DNA of 64,000 bases from Mixta mediterraneensis (GCF_014946725.1 NZ_JACFXY010000014.1:39581-103580); one strand, 5' to 3'. Shown: positions 27,285 through 36,043, counted from the first letter of the stretch. A program made the numbers and translations. Notes: generated from the letters alone by a model not told the origin.

Positions 27285-28322
27285 TTAGGTTGTAGCGACA
27301 CTTTTGCGACACTTTAATGGGTTCAGTCGCAATGCCTCTTCAAGGTGGTTAGGGGCAAAGTGCGCATACCTCATAGTCATCTTAATATCGGTGTGTCCGA
27401 GGATTTTTTGCAGTACTAAAATATTTCCACCATTCATCATGAAATGGCTTGCAAAGGTGTGCCGCAAAACATGAGTTAACTGTCCTGCGGGTAAGTCTAT
27501 GCCTGCACGTTCAAGTGCGGAGCGAAATGCATAATAGCAAGGTGAAAACAAATTCCCGTTTTTCTTCGGCAGTTCGTCAGTCAATTCGGAATCAATAGGA
27601 ATGCTGCGATTGCGTTTACCTTTGGTTTTTATAAAGGTGATCTTTCCTGCTGATACTTGGCTGCGTTTCAGGCTTTCAGCCTCACCCCAACGTGCACCAG
27701 TAGCTAGACACACTTTCGCGATTATTTCTAAATCCTTGGCGCTACTGTTTCGGCATTCAGCTAAAAGCAAGTCAATTTGTTCCTCAGTTAAATAAGCCAT
27801 TTCACTTTCATCAGTGCGAAATTGGCGGACGTTCTCCAATGGGTTGGGGGCTGACCATTCTCCGAGCCGTTTTAATTCATTTAAGACCGCTAAAAAATAG
27901 GCGTGCTCAAGATTCATTGTTCGTGGTGAAACTTGGCTGATACGCTTAGTGCGAGCAAATTGGCCGTCTAACCTCTTAGCTCGATAAGCAGTGAACAACT
28001 GCGCGGTAAACTCAGTTGCTAATGGGTGCCCCATACATTCAGCTGCCCATAACATTGAGCTTTTCCGTTTCTCGCCATCTCGCAGGGTTATGCCGTGTCG
28101 TTCAAACCAAAGATGCACTAAGTCAGTTAACTTACGCCGTTCCTTGGTTTCACCGAGCCAAGGGCTGTCGTCAATTTTTTGCAAGGTATAATTTTCGAAA
28201 GCAAGCGCTTCCCCCTTAGTTGCAAACTTTTTACGGACGCGCTTGCCTTCTTTACCGTTGCTCCGATCGACAGTATAAAAATCGGCTATCCACTGCCCAT
28301 CGGATTGCTTGCGAACTGGCAT
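27285..28322 (-). CDS. int: P2-type tyrosine integrase
   Basis: A 345-residue site-specific recombinase that inserts and excises the phage at tRNA-Ile2. Catalytic residues are visible: R211 (ATGARWGEAESL), H284-x-x-R287 (HVLRH), H310 (LGHTD) and nucleophile Y319 (MRYAHF). The N-terminal arm-binding and core-binding domains fill residues 1-165. It is the last gene of a leftward CI-SHOCT-int transcript and ends 87 bp from attL. Its 3' end contains a doubled GCGACACT motif that is repeated near attR. Confidence 0.96.
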   Translation of the reverse strand: MPVRKQSDGQWIADFYTVDRSNGKEGKRVRKKFATKGEALAFENYTLQKIDDSPWLGETKERRKLTDLVHLWFERHGITLRDGEKRKSSMLWAAECMGHPLATEFTAQLFTAYRAKRLDGQFARTKRISQVSPRTMNLEHAYFLAVLNELKRLGEWSAPNPLENVRQFRTDESEMAYLTEEQIDLLLAECRNSSAKDLEIIAKVCLATGARWGEAESLKRSQVSAGKITFIKTKGKRNRSIPIDSELTDELPKKNGNLFSPCYYAFRSALERAGIDLPAGQLTHVLRHTFASHFMMNGGNILVLQKILGHTDIKMTMRYAHFAPNHLEEALRLNPLKCRKSVATT

Positions 28323-28325
28323 AAA

Positions 28326-28892
28326 TTAACCATTCAGAATTCGTTGTTTTTGAACTTGGAATTCTTCATCTGTAAGAATTCCATCTTCTTTCATTTCGGC
28401 AAGGCGTTCGATCTTCGCCATTTGTTCATCAAACGATAGTGATGTTTTGGGTTGTTGCTGTTCTGGTTTTTTTGATTGGTTCTGATTATTGCGAGTCTCG
28501 TTCACTAAGTTAGTGAAAGGAATTACTGAATCCTTCATAACATTTTTGATGGTGTAATTCTGGCCGCTAGTTGAAATCATGATTTCACCCAGCAGTAAGC
28601 CGGTTTTACCACCAACACTCACGATGTTGTTCAAGTTGATGTCTACTTGTTTTACTCCGTAAAGCATTCCTTTATCTAGAAAAATCACACGTTTATTAGT
28701 CAGAGTAATTAACCAAGTGTTGTTATTCATCATTCCACTGGCAATAGCTAAAGGGGTTTCACCAAATCCAAGTATCTCAGGTAGGTGATAGAACTCTTTT
28801 TTTGTCCCAAAAGGTGCATCTGAAACAACAGAAGCAAGCCTTTTCATTTCTTGCTTTAAATCTTCTTTGGATGCTGTTTTGTAGTCTATCAT
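28326..28892 (-). CDS. PH-like and SHOCT-domain protein in the lysogeny operon
   Basis: A 188-residue cytosolic protein without membrane segments. Residues about 30-125 look like a bacterial PH domain (TWLITLTNKRVIFLDKGML, VDINLNNIVSVGGKTGL). After a Gln/Asn/Lys-rich linker the C-terminus is a SHOCT motif (MAKIERLAEMKEDGILTDEEFQVQKQRIL). Start 28892 (MIDYKTASKED) avoids overlap with the repressor gene, 14 bases away. Being downstream of cI and upstream of int, it should be expressed in the lysogen. Function unknown; defence or superinfection control is only a guess. Confidence 0.75.
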   Translation of the reverse strand: MIDYKTASKEDLKQEMKRLASVVSDAPFGTKKEFYHLPEILGFGETPLAIASGMMNNNTWLITLTNKRVIFLDKGMLYGVKQVDINLNNIVSVGGKTGLLLGEIMISTSGQNYTIKNVMKDSVIPFTNLVNETRNNQNQSKKPEQQQPKTSLSFDEQMAKIERLAEMKEDGILTDEEFQVQKQRILNG

Positions 28893-28906
28893 TTTAATAT
28901 TCGTTA

Positions 28907-29488
28907 TTATTTTATTGTAAGTGCAACGCGTCCCAACACGTTTATGTCTTCTATAGAGCAATCAAAAGCCATTCCCACGCCACTAACTCGAACCTTCTTA
29001 ACAGGTATTCGGGTTAATGTTCTAACGCTGACTTTCCCTTCAATTTCAACCAACCAATCATCGTCATAGATTTCAGAGTAATGGCGGTCGACTATGTACT
29101 GTGTGAATGAATCAATTACACATATCGCATCTTGAGGAATCGGTTTGCCGGGCAGAAATGACACTTTATCCAGTAGATAAAATCCGGCTTCATACATTTG
29201 GCCGTCTACGATTTTGCTGCGTGGCAACTTCAGAACGTCCAATTCTTCGTCGTTAAACTTCTTTCCATTACCTGTAGACAGCCACTCAAGACCTGCTCCT
29301 GTCTCCGCGACACATCTGATCACCATGTCCGCAGGGAAAATACCCCTCTTGAACCTGGCTGACAGGCTACTAGCAGCCATTTGAAAGTGATCAGCTAGCT
29401 GCAACTTCGAGGTGAATCCGTAAGCCTCAACAATGCGGTCAAGAACCGCGCTGCTGTGCCCTATCTGTTCAAAGGGGAATTTACTCAT
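28907..29488 (-). CDS. CI-type lysogeny repressor (186-like)
   Basis: A 193-residue protein with the N-terminal helix-turn-helix of the phage 186 CI family (VLDRIVEAYGFTSKLQLADHF, then SSLSARFKRGIFPADMVIRC) and a C-terminal multimerisation domain without an obvious Ala-Gly cleavage site. This predicts repression of the rightward early operon and indirect induction, as in 186, rather than RecA cleavage. It is divergent from the cox-like gene across a 145-bp operator region holding a perfect palindrome. Confidence 0.88.
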   Translation of the reverse strand: MSKFPFEQIGHSSAVLDRIVEAYGFTSKLQLADHFQMAASSLSARFKRGIFPADMVIRCVAETGAGLEWLSTGNGKKFNDEELDVLKLPRSKIVDGQMYEAGFYLLDKVSFLPGKPIPQDAICVIDSFTQYIVDRHYSEIYDDDWLVEIEGKVSVRTLTRIPVKKVRVSGVGMAFDCSIEDINVLGRVALTIK

Positions 29489-29511
29489 TTGATTATGATC
29501 GTTCGCCTAGG

Positions 29512-29546
29512 TCGAAATTTATGTTGAAATTTCGATTTAGTCGAAT
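29512..29546. promoter_or_regulatory. probable CI operator cluster
   Basis: TCGAAATTT and AAATTTCGA form a perfect palindrome around six bases (29512-29535), followed by a further half-site TCGAATT at 29540-29546. It lies between divergent repressor and cox-like genes, the expected place for the immunity switch. Confidence 0.7.
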
Positions 29547-29633
29547 TAGAGTCACTCCGTGTTGTATATTAAAGCGAATATTGGCTGATACTGGTGGGCA
29601 TTGGCGTGTCCACAAACGAATGGAGTTTGCATT

Positions 29634-29855
29634 ATGCGCCCGAACATTACAATCGTGATTCCTGATCCCTACATCCCTTTGGATGAGTACTGCCGCCGCA
29701 CTGGCATGTCTAAAAGCACTGCTGAAAACCTAATTTCATACGGAAAGCTGCCAATCAAGCCTAAAGGTGCACAGAAAAAGGGCTTGGTTGAAGTCAATAT
29801 GGCTGCCCTAACCGTAATGGCATTAAGCGAATGCAACGTTTCGTTTAACGCGTAA
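29634..29855 (+). CDS. Cox/Apl-like excisionase-type regulator
   Basis: A 73-residue protein with a predicted winged-helix segment (IPLDEYCRRTGMSKSTAENLISYGKLPIKP), the pattern of P2 Cox and 186 Apl, which both repress the lysogenic promoter and assist excision. Position, directly across from cI and before a CII-like gene, supports this. ATG 29634 (MRPNITIVIPD) is chosen over an upstream ATG at 29601 for its position behind GGAG. Confidence 0.75.
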   Translation: MRPNITIVIPDPYIPLDEYCRRTGMSKSTAENLISYGKLPIKPKGAQKKGLVEVNMAALTVMALSECNVSFNA

Positions 29856-29886
29856 TTCCAGGTTATCAATTAGTAGAGTGCGAATC

Positions 29887-30393
29887 ATGTACGATTATAA
29901 AGTTTCAGTACGAAACCATCTTGATGATGCCTGCCGCCAGTTTTCACTGGCACACAACGTCACAGAGCTGGCTAAAAAAGCAGGAATGCAACCGGCCACA
30001 CTGCGCAACAAGCTGAATCCAGACCAGTCGCACCAACTGACATTACCTGAACTTCTGGCAATCATCGATCTCACCGAAGACCCAACCATTCTAGATGGTT
30101 TTCTGCGGCAGATTAATTGCCAGCCTTCTGTACCGGTCAATAATGCCAGACCTGAAAACATGCAGTTTTGTGCATTAACTGCTGTGGCCAGCGTCGGGGT
30201 AATCGCCGGGGAAGCGGTTTCAACGGAAAAGATGACTGTTGCACGCCGCAATCAGATTCTTAACAGAGCCAGTGATGCTATCCGCAGCCTGTCTTTACTC
30301 GTCTATTCCGTTGAAAGTCGTTTTCAAATCGTGCCAGTGCTGGCTGCTGCCGTTGATGTGGTAAGCGCCTCCATGCCTGGCATCACTGCGTGA
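29887..30393 (+). CDS. CII-like establishment regulator (phage 186 type)
   Basis: A 168-residue protein of the phage CII/CP76 family that, in 186, activates the promoter for establishment of lysogeny. The N-terminus MYDYKVSVRNHLDDACRQF, the helix-turn-helix LAKKAGMQPATLRNKLNP and the block LTEDPTILDGFL match the 186 CII pattern closely. ATG 29887 fits the family start better than the upstream GTG at 29878. It overlaps the next small ORF's potential GTG by four bases. Confidence 0.87.
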   Translation: MYDYKVSVRNHLDDACRQFSLAHNVTELAKKAGMQPATLRNKLNPDQSHQLTLPELLAIIDLTEDPTILDGFLRQINCQPSVPVNNARPENMQFCALTAVASVGVIAGEAVSTEKMTVARRNQILNRASDAIRSLSLLVYSVESRFQIVPVLAAAVDVVSASMPGITA

Positions 30394-30401
30394 GGTGCAT
30401 T

Positions 30402-30575
30402 ATGAAAAAAGGGAGTGGTAAAGCTCAGGGGGTCTTTGTTTCTTTTCGTCGTCGGTACTCTGAGTATGGAGTAAAGGCGGTAAAGCCAATCAATCTGGCT
30501 GATGGTGCATGTGAGCTGACGTTTTACGTCAGATATTCATATGAAAAGACGAATAAAACTGCGAGGTCATCATGA
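30402..30575 (+). CDS. small early protein, unknown function
   Basis: A 57-residue basic protein (MKKGSGKAQGVFVSFRRRYSEYG) in the early operon. Its stop overlaps the next start (ATGA at 30572-30575), which argues that it is translated. No family recognised. Confidence 0.6.
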   Translation: MKKGSGKAQGVFVSFRRRYSEYGVKAVKPINLADGACELTFYVRYSYEKTNKTARSS

Positions 30576-30724
30576 TTGTTTTTGTTCGTCACCTGACCAA
30601 TCAGGCTAAACCTCCGCAGTTACCAAGTTTTGGTCACGGGTGGATTCAGTTACCAGACGGTCGCCGCTGGAATCCAGCATTAACCCTTAAGAATCATGAG
30701 GCAAAGCATGAAGGCAAGCGATAA
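30572..30724 (+). CDS. small early protein, possibly Fil-like
   Basis: A 50-residue ORF: MIVFVRHLTNQAKPPQLPSF, then HGWIQLPDGRRWNPALTLKN. The proline-rich start and PDGRRW(N)P motif recall the DUF2724/filamentation (Fil) proteins of 186-like phages, but the match is weak. It is translationally coupled to the gene before it by an ATGA overlap and overlaps the next gene's start. Confidence 0.6.
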   Translation: MIVFVRHLTNQAKPPQLPSFGHGWIQLPDGRRWNPALTLKNHEAKHEGKR

Positions 30725-31100
30725 AAAATGGCTGGGCGTGCTGCGCCAGATGGTTTCTGGTCACAGCACACAGGCATACAGCGTCTGGGAACGGCTTAGC
30801 GAACATCAGCGCGGAATCATTCTGCACGCCGCAGGTTTGAAAACGCGTCACTGCCGTTATTCGTGGAGCCAGTTCACTGACCACGAGTTACATCAGATTA
30901 AGCGTGGCCTGCAGCGTCTGAAGTGCATGGTTGAAATGTTCAAGGGGCTGGGGCCGCTGGCATTTCAACAGGAAAAGAAACCATCACCTAGCGCGCTACA
31001 CGCAGCGCGATCAGTCCCTACCGTACCGGGGACACCAGTACATGAACTGATAAAGGCGCGGCAGCAGCTGCGCAAACCCGCTGACAATCGCGCCCACTGA
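30708..31100 (+). CDS. early phage protein, unknown function
   Basis: A 130-residue basic protein with a helical N-terminal domain (DKKWLGVLRQMVSGHSTQAYSVWERLSEHQRGIILHAAGL) and a proline- and lysine-rich tail. ATG 30708 is chosen because a GAGG sits six bases before it; 30696 is also possible. It overlaps the end of the preceding small gene. No family is recognised, although such proteins are regular members of 186/P2 early operons. Confidence 0.65.
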   Translation: MKASDKKWLGVLRQMVSGHSTQAYSVWERLSEHQRGIILHAAGLKTRHCRYSWSQFTDHELHQIKRGLQRLKCMVEMFKGLGPLAFQQEKKPSPSALHAARSVPTVPGTPVHELIKARQQLRKPADNRAH

Positions 31101-31109
31101 GGAAGTGTT

Positions 31110-31538
31110 ATGAATATCATCACTGTTGAGAAAAAGGGGCTACTTGAAGATTTCCGCGACTGGGGAGTTAACCCGGATTATGCAGAGTTCTTCCTGAGCA
31201 AGTGTGACACCGAAGGCAGCACGGTCGCGTTAAAACAATTCGTCTTCAATGACACGATCCATCTGGACGACAAAATACAGTGGCTGCTGGTAAGTTCTGC
31301 TTTCTGGTGCCGTGCGTTTCGCGAAGCAGAATCCCACATGCAGCAGACAGAAGCACTGAGCGCAATCCGCGCGATTTACTTTGCTGCTGGCTTCCTCGGA
31401 GTATCGCCCGTTGTGGCGCTTATCCGTTCATGGTGGAGCCTATCTTATGAATTACATCTGCTGTCATCACCAAACCAGTCGCAGATGCAAGTGAAACCTT
31501 TCCGTTCCTTGATCCTCAGTTCGCTGTTTAAACACTAA
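31110..31538 (+). CDS. early phage protein, unknown function
   Basis: A 142-residue protein with GAGGAAGT eight bases before its start. The first ~60 residues are acidic (GLLEDFRDWGVNPDYAEFFLSKCDTEG); the middle is hydrophobic (AIRAIYFAAGFLGVSPVVALI) and could insert in a membrane. The last 25 residues look out of place and may result from a frameshift. Function not recognised. Confidence 0.6.
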   Translation: MNIITVEKKGLLEDFRDWGVNPDYAEFFLSKCDTEGSTVALKQFVFNDTIHLDDKIQWLLVSSAFWCRAFREAESHMQQTEALSAIRAIYFAAGFLGVSPVVALIRSWWSLSYELHLLSSPNQSQMQVKPFRSLILSSLFKH

Positions 31539-31611
31539 TAACCTGTCGCACGATTTTCGGCTTTCCATCGGATAGCCGGGGATTCGTGCGTCCTTAAATG
31601 GAGAAAACGCC

Positions 31612-31851
31612 ATGAGAATGATCCGCCAGAACTTAGAGAAACAGATCAAAGACAGCACCGGGCAGGTACAGAAACTTTACCGGCAGGCATACAAAGAGGG
31701 CGGCAGGGATGTGGCCGCAAGATTTTCTGGTCGCCTAGATCGAATGGCGACACATGCTGTTAACAATGGTCTTTCGGCCGCTGAAATTGTTGAGCTACTC
31801 CGTCAGGAATCAGAACTCATCAACAATAAAGGCGGTGCGTTATGGCAGTGA
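31612..31851 (+). CDS. DUF2732-like small early protein
   Basis: A 79-residue, mostly helical protein (LYRQAYKEGGRDVAARFSGRLDRMATHAVNNGLSAAEIVELLRQE) that resembles the DUF2732 proteins often found before the replication genes of P2-like phages. Its end overlaps the methylase start by ten bases. Role unknown. Confidence 0.65.
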   Translation: MRMIRQNLEKQIKDSTGQVQKLYRQAYKEGGRDVAARFSGRLDRMATHAVNNGLSAAEIVELLRQESELINNKGGALWQ

Positions 31852-32702
31852 AACCGCCCCTTAAGTGGGCCGGGAGTAAAACCCGTGTCATGCCCGAGCT
31901 TATCAAGCATCTGCCAGCCGGTAAGCGACTTGTTGAGCCGTTTGCCGGTTCATGCGCTGTCATGATGAACACGGACTATGACGCATATCTGATCGCCGAT
32001 GCGAATCATCAGCTGGTTAATGCGTATGTCATGATGGCGCACCACACAGATGCGCTTCTGACTGAGCTTGAAACGCTGTTTGCTGCTGGAAGTGTTGGAA
32101 GTGAATCACAGCGCGGCGAGTTTTATTACTGTGTACGCGCCCGTCTTAATCACAGTGCTTTATCGGCTGTAGAACTGGCTGCCAGCTTCCTTTATCTGAA
32201 TCGCCACGGCTATAACGGGATGTGCCGTTATAACCTGCGGGGCGAATTTAACGTCCCATTTGGAAAATATAAATCGCCTTACTTTCCTGCAAGCGAGGTC
32301 CGCGCTTTTGCTGCAAAGGCAAAGCGCGCATCTTTCGTCTGTGCTGACTTCACTGAAACGCTGGGGTTGATAGGTGTAGGTGATGTGATTTACTGCGATC
32401 CGCCGTACAACCCTGCAGCAGGGAAAAGCAGTTTTACCAAATATCATTCAGCTGACTTTGACGCGGCCTGTCAGCAGCGGTTAGCAGCCATGCTGGAGAG
32501 CCTTGCAGATAAAGGTAACCCGGTAATAGCTTCAAACAGCGACAGTGATATGACGCATTCCCAGTATGGTCACCGCCGTTTTTATCTGCATAAGATTTCT
32601 GTTGCCCGTTCCGTTGGTGCCGCTACCGGCGGAAGCAGTAATGCGCCTGAGATTATCGCTGTGGGAATTCCATCCGTTAAAACGGAGGGCGCAGCGCTAT
32701 GA
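31842..32702 (+). CDS. Dam-like DNA adenine N6-methyltransferase
   Basis: A 286-residue class D12 enzyme. Residues 5-15 (PPLKWAGSKTR) and FAGS at 34-37 form the SAM-binding motif; the catalytic DPPY is at 186-189 (YCDPPYNP). Length and motifs match phage-borne Dam proteins that methylate GATC and protect phage DNA or time replication. It overlaps its neighbours by 10 and 4 bases in the early operon. Confidence 0.9.
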   Translation: MAVKPPLKWAGSKTRVMPELIKHLPAGKRLVEPFAGSCAVMMNTDYDAYLIADANHQLVNAYVMMAHHTDALLTELETLFAAGSVGSESQRGEFYYCVRARLNHSALSAVELAASFLYLNRHGYNGMCRYNLRGEFNVPFGKYKSPYFPASEVRAFAAKAKRASFVCADFTETLGLIGVGDVIYCDPPYNPAAGKSSFTKYHSADFDAACQQRLAAMLESLADKGNPVIASNSDSDMTHSQYGHRRFYLHKISVARSVGAATGGSSNAPEIIAVGIPSVKTEGAAL

Positions 32703-33016
32703 GAGTCAAAATTGATGATGTTTATTTCCTTCGTGCAATCAGAAATAAACAGCCAGGCGAAGACGCGCTTGTTGCGCTGGAAAGACTGAGCTGGATGGAA
32801 GTCGAGGGTGTCAGGGAGCATGTGCCGCTGACTATGGCCATTTACAGCAGCAAGATTTTGCTGCTGCGTGATCTCATTTCGGACGTCACCGGGCGGCTTG
32901 TGCTTCATGGCAATATGGATACGTTCGCCGCATTCGTCAGTGAAACGCGACGCCTTGCGGAGCAGACCCAGGTTGCATTTGAAAAGCTGAAAGCGGAGCA
33001 GGTTGCTAATGTCTGA
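32699..33016 (+). CDS. early phage protein, unknown function
   Basis: A 105-residue helical protein (MRVKIDDVYFLRAIRNKQPGEDAL, with a C-terminal charged helix) between the methylase and the replicase, overlapping both by 4 and 8 bases. No family recognised. Confidence 0.65.
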   Translation: MRVKIDDVYFLRAIRNKQPGEDALVALERLSWMEVEGVREHVPLTMAIYSSKILLLRDLISDVTGRLVLHGNMDTFAAFVSETRRLAEQTQVAFEKLKAEQVANV

Positions 33017-35036
33017 AGTGCAGCCTGATCTGTTACAGGGTGAATACCACGCCGTAGATCGTCAGCGGCGTGAGTTTTTTGGCATGTCTGCGCCTGCTGG
33101 CATGTCTCTATCAGAGCGTCGGTTATGGAATCTTAATCCCGAAGACCACGACTGGCGCAGCCCTTTCTTACATGAAATGCCGGATTACCTTGCCGGTTAT
33201 TTTGCTGACCGTTACGCCAAAATATTTCCTGCACAAAATGGCCGTCGCCGAGCTAATGCATTTCTTCGCCAGACAGTAGGCCAGAATGTATTACCACGCC
33301 TGCAGCTTGTCCGCAGCCGCTACCGCATTAACGATGCGGCACAGCATGAACTGCCTTTCATCAAACAGCTTGATCGCCTGCCAGGGCTGGACCGGCAGGA
33401 GCTGCGCAACCTGTCCTATAAAGTCGCCTCCTTCCTTTCGCTAAGCATGGCCGATTTTGTTAGCAAGGTTTCACTGCCGCATGAAGCGGATGAGCTGACT
33501 GTAACCCGCGTTACTTATCGCTATGTGGCTGAGCTGGCTGCGTTGACAGGCACGCAGCCGCCTTACTGGGCGGAATACGGTGCCAGCAAAGGCGAGCTGG
33601 CGTTACGTAAAGCGCAGTCGGGCCTTTTGCGAATGACAGCGCCTGAGTGGTGGCGCGCCCGTCTTAAGCGCATGCGGGACATTCAGCGTGAGCACATGTC
33701 AATTGCTGTCGGACAGGTGCAGCGATCCGCGTCACCCTATGTTTCGCGCGGTGCGCTTACTGAGTGGACTGAGCAAAAGAAAAAAAATGCCGAATTCTTC
33801 AGTAAATTCGACCTTGTTAACGACGCGGGTGATCGCGTGTCTATGGCGGACATGGTCTACAGAAGCGTGGCTAACCCGGCGATTCGGCGCTGTGAACTTA
33901 TGGTGCGTATGCGTGGATTTGAAGAGCTGGCAGAGGCGCAGGGCTACATTGGAGAGTTCTACACAATCACTGCACCTTCCCGTTTTCACTCCGCATACAG
34001 CAAAGGAGGGCTGATTCCACAGTGGGATGGAGCCAGCCCTAAAGATACTCAGAAATACTTATGTAAGGTGTGGGAGAAAGTCCGCGCCGCGTTGGGGCGA
34101 AACAATTTGCGCTATTTTGGTTTTCGCGTTGTGGAGCCGCATCACGATGGGACGCCGCACTGGCATTTACTGGTTTTCATGCGGCCTGAAGATAAAAAAG
34201 CAATACGCCGAATCATTCATCGCTATGCATGTGAAGAAGACGCCCATGAACTCAGAGGTTATAAAGCCCGTAAGGCCCGTTTCTGTTACAAGGCTATAGA
34301 TCCGCGTAAGGGTTCTGCTACCGGATATATCGCTAAGTACATTTCAAAAAATATCGACGGTTTTGCGCTTGATGGCGAAATAGATAAAGACTCTGGGCAG
34401 CCCATGAAAGAAGTGGCAAAGCGCGTTAACGCGTGGGCATCACGCTGGCGTATCCGTCAGTTTCAGCAGCTGGGCGGTGCACCCGTTTCTGTCTGGCGTG
34501 AACTTCGCAGGCTTGGTGATGCTCACTTACTCACAAAAGAGATGGACGATGTGCTTGCGTCGGCATCAGTGGCGAGTTGCTGGGCTTCGTACACCATGTG
34601 CCAGGGTGGGCCACTGGTTGCGCGAAAAGATTTACTCGTTCGCCTTTGCTACGAAATCACTGAAGCAGCAAGTGAATACGGTGAAGATATTCAGAGGGTG
34701 CAGGGTATCTATTCACCGCAGTTTCCTGATTCTGAGGTTGTTACCCGTCTGGTTAAGTGGGAAAAGGTCGCCAAACTGGCCGAAGCGTCAGCGGAGGCTG
34801 GCTTTTCAGGCGGCAACGCCGCCCCTTGGAGTTCTGTCAATAACTGTACGGGGCCGGAGCGGCGCAGGTTAAAACTTGAACTGAAATCCAGAGGTTTTGA
34901 GGGAGGCGATGAAGAAATAGACATATTACTGCGAGGGAGCAGTCTGAGTTATTGCGCCGAAACAGCGCTGATTTACAAAAACGGCAGGCTATCAGAGAAG
35001 ATTCCTCATTCTGAGGATGAACTTTGGCCCGGTTGA
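33009..35036 (+). CDS. A: gpA, rolling-circle replication endonuclease
   Basis: A 675-residue HUH endonuclease that nicks the phage origin and starts rolling-circle replication. The metal-binding HUH motif is H384-W-H386 (GTPHWHLLVF) and the two catalytic tyrosines are Y440 and Y444 in GYIAKYISKN, matching the paired tyrosines of P2 A. The origin should lie within this gene, as in P2. The 3' end contains a 17-bp sequence (34911-34927) found again at the ends of the two downstream ORF6N genes. Confidence 0.93.
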   Translation: MSEVQPDLLQGEYHAVDRQRREFFGMSAPAGMSLSERRLWNLNPEDHDWRSPFLHEMPDYLAGYFADRYAKIFPAQNGRRRANAFLRQTVGQNVLPRLQLVRSRYRINDAAQHELPFIKQLDRLPGLDRQELRNLSYKVASFLSLSMADFVSKVSLPHEADELTVTRVTYRYVAELAALTGTQPPYWAEYGASKGELALRKAQSGLLRMTAPEWWRARLKRMRDIQREHMSIAVGQVQRSASPYVSRGALTEWTEQKKKNAEFFSKFDLVNDAGDRVSMADMVYRSVANPAIRRCELMVRMRGFEELAEAQGYIGEFYTITAPSRFHSAYSKGGLIPQWDGASPKDTQKYLCKVWEKVRAALGRNNLRYFGFRVVEPHHDGTPHWHLLVFMRPEDKKAIRRIIHRYACEEDAHELRGYKARKARFCYKAIDPRKGSATGYIAKYISKNIDGFALDGEIDKDSGQPMKEVAKRVNAWASRWRIRQFQQLGGAPVSVWRELRRLGDAHLLTKEMDDVLASASVASCWASYTMCQGGPLVARKDLLVRLCYEITEAASEYGEDIQRVQGIYSPQFPDSEVVTRLVKWEKVAKLAEASAEAGFSGGNAAPWSSVNNCTGPERRRLKLELKSRGFEGGDEEIDILLRGSSLSYCAETALIYKNGRLSEKIPHSEDELWPG

Positions 35037-35074
35037 CGAAGGCTAAGCAGTTGAGGGTCTCCGGGGGGATAGAA

Positions 35075-35104
35075 TTGACAGCCTTATTTGTCCGGGGCTA
35101 TAGT
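35075..35104 (+). promoter_or_regulatory. promoter of C4-like RNA 1
   Basis: TTGACA (35075-35080), 18-base spacer, TATAGT (35099-35104): a near-consensus sigma70 promoter. It predicts a start near 35111. Confidence 0.85.
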
Positions 35105-35110
35105 TCCCGT

Positions 35111-35187
35111 GCAGCCGCAAAATCGGCTGTCGGGATTGGAACCCCGGTTATCTGAAAAGGCGCATACCACGCCAGGCGTGGTTTTTT
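35111..35187 (+). ncRNA. C4-like antisense RNA 1
   Basis: The predicted 77-nt RNA starts with hairpin CAGCCG/CGGCTG, then a CGGG/CCCG hairpin (35131-35146) showing box a (ATTGGAAC) in its loop, then single-stranded box b CTGAAAAGG (35152-35160), then the terminator ACCACGCC-A-GGCGTGGT plus T-run. Boxes a and b are complementary to GTTCCAA (35270-35276) and CCTTTTCAG (35255-35263) in the downstream leader. This is the design of the P1/P7 C4 RNA that controls ant. Naming by analogy; not tested here. Confidence 0.82.
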
Positions 35188-35347
35188 ATGCGTAAAGCAC
35201 AGTCACATCAAAATTATGGTGGGGCGTGCGGGGCAGCCGAAAGGCTGGCCGGGTCCTTTTCAGCCGGTAGTTCCAACCCTGTACGTCCCACCACCCTAAG
35301 CTTGGAACCTGACGGTGGTGATTAACCTAACTGAAAAGGTAAATCCC
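35188..35347 (+). promoter_or_regulatory. structured target leader of ORF6N gene 1
   Basis: In order: GGTGGGGCGT (35218-35227); target boxes b' (35255-35263) and a' (35270-35276); ACGTCCCACC (35283-35292), which can pair with the first element; CACCACC (35289-35295) pairing instead with GGTGGTG (35314-35320) around mimic box a'' TTGGAAC (35302-35308); and mimic box b'' CTGAAAAGG (35331-35339), which is the Shine-Dalgarno of the next gene. The two stems share CCCACC and exclude each other. Confidence 0.75.
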
Positions 35348-36019
35348 ATGCAAAATGAAATCACAGTCGAAAGCCTTGCCCCGCTCACGCACAATCAGAT
35401 TCCTGTTATCACAACCGAATTGCTTGCTAATCTATACGAAACCGAACCGGTGCGTATACGCCAAAATTACACCCGTAACGAAAATCGTTTTATCGCAGGT
35501 AAGCATTATTTTTTACTGGAAAGCGAAGAATTACGGGAGTTTAAGCACAAAGTATCTCAAAGCTACTCTGTAAAAATCGCTCGAAATGTTCGCGCCCTCA
35601 TCCTCTGGACAGAACGCGGTGCCGCCCGCCATGCCAAAATGCTCGAAACTGACCAGGCATGGGAAGTGTTTGAAAGGCTGGAGGACTGTTATTTTTGCGA
35701 GCGTTCGGACAGTGTCAGGGGCTGCGGCGGCACGCCTTCACTGCTCGTCGCACCTGATTCCGTGCCACATCCGACCACTCTGCATTTTGAAGCTTCTGAA
35801 CCGGTGCTGACTGTCAGTGGTTGCGCCGTTTCACAGCTAAATGCACTGTTTGGTACAGTGGAATACCTGGAACATACGATGTGGCCACATCTGCGCAATT
35901 TGTTTCCGGAACTGGACCGCAGCTATGCCAGTGCGTTTGACACTGCACATATGCTTTTGTCGCTGTTGCGGGATACGCGGCGGGCGTGCCGGAAGCAGAC
36001 TAGGGTGGTGAAGAAATAG
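35348..36019 (+). CDS. ORF6N-domain antirepressor-like DNA-binding protein 1
   Basis: A 223-residue protein. Residues about 10-85 form an ORF6N (KilA/Ant-type) domain (ITTELLANLYETEPVRIRQN, FIAGKHYFLLESEELREF); the segment LILWTERGAARHAKMLETDQAWEVFERLEDCYF is the standard continuation in phage Ant/Rha proteins. The C-terminal ~110 residues, including a helical end, are almost identical to the paralogue at 36353. The ATG is set by AAAAGG eight bases before it, which is also regulatory box b''. Antirepressor activity is inferred from family and from C4-type control. Confidence 0.82.
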   Translation: MQNEITVESLAPLTHNQIPVITTELLANLYETEPVRIRQNYTRNENRFIAGKHYFLLESEELREFKHKVSQSYSVKIARNVRALILWTERGAARHAKMLETDQAWEVFERLEDCYFCERSDSVRGCGGTPSLLVAPDSVPHPTTLHFEASEPVLTVSGCAVSQLNALFGTVEYLEHTMWPHLRNLFPELDRSYASAFDTAHMLLSLLRDTRRACRKQTRVVKK

Positions 36020-36043
36020 ACATATTGCGAATTCTCGACTGGA

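Noticed and set aside
31842..32702. Retron or restriction-modification unit built on the Dam-like methylase
   Set aside because: No reverse transcriptase or restriction endonuclease frame is adjacent; it is an orphan phage methylase.
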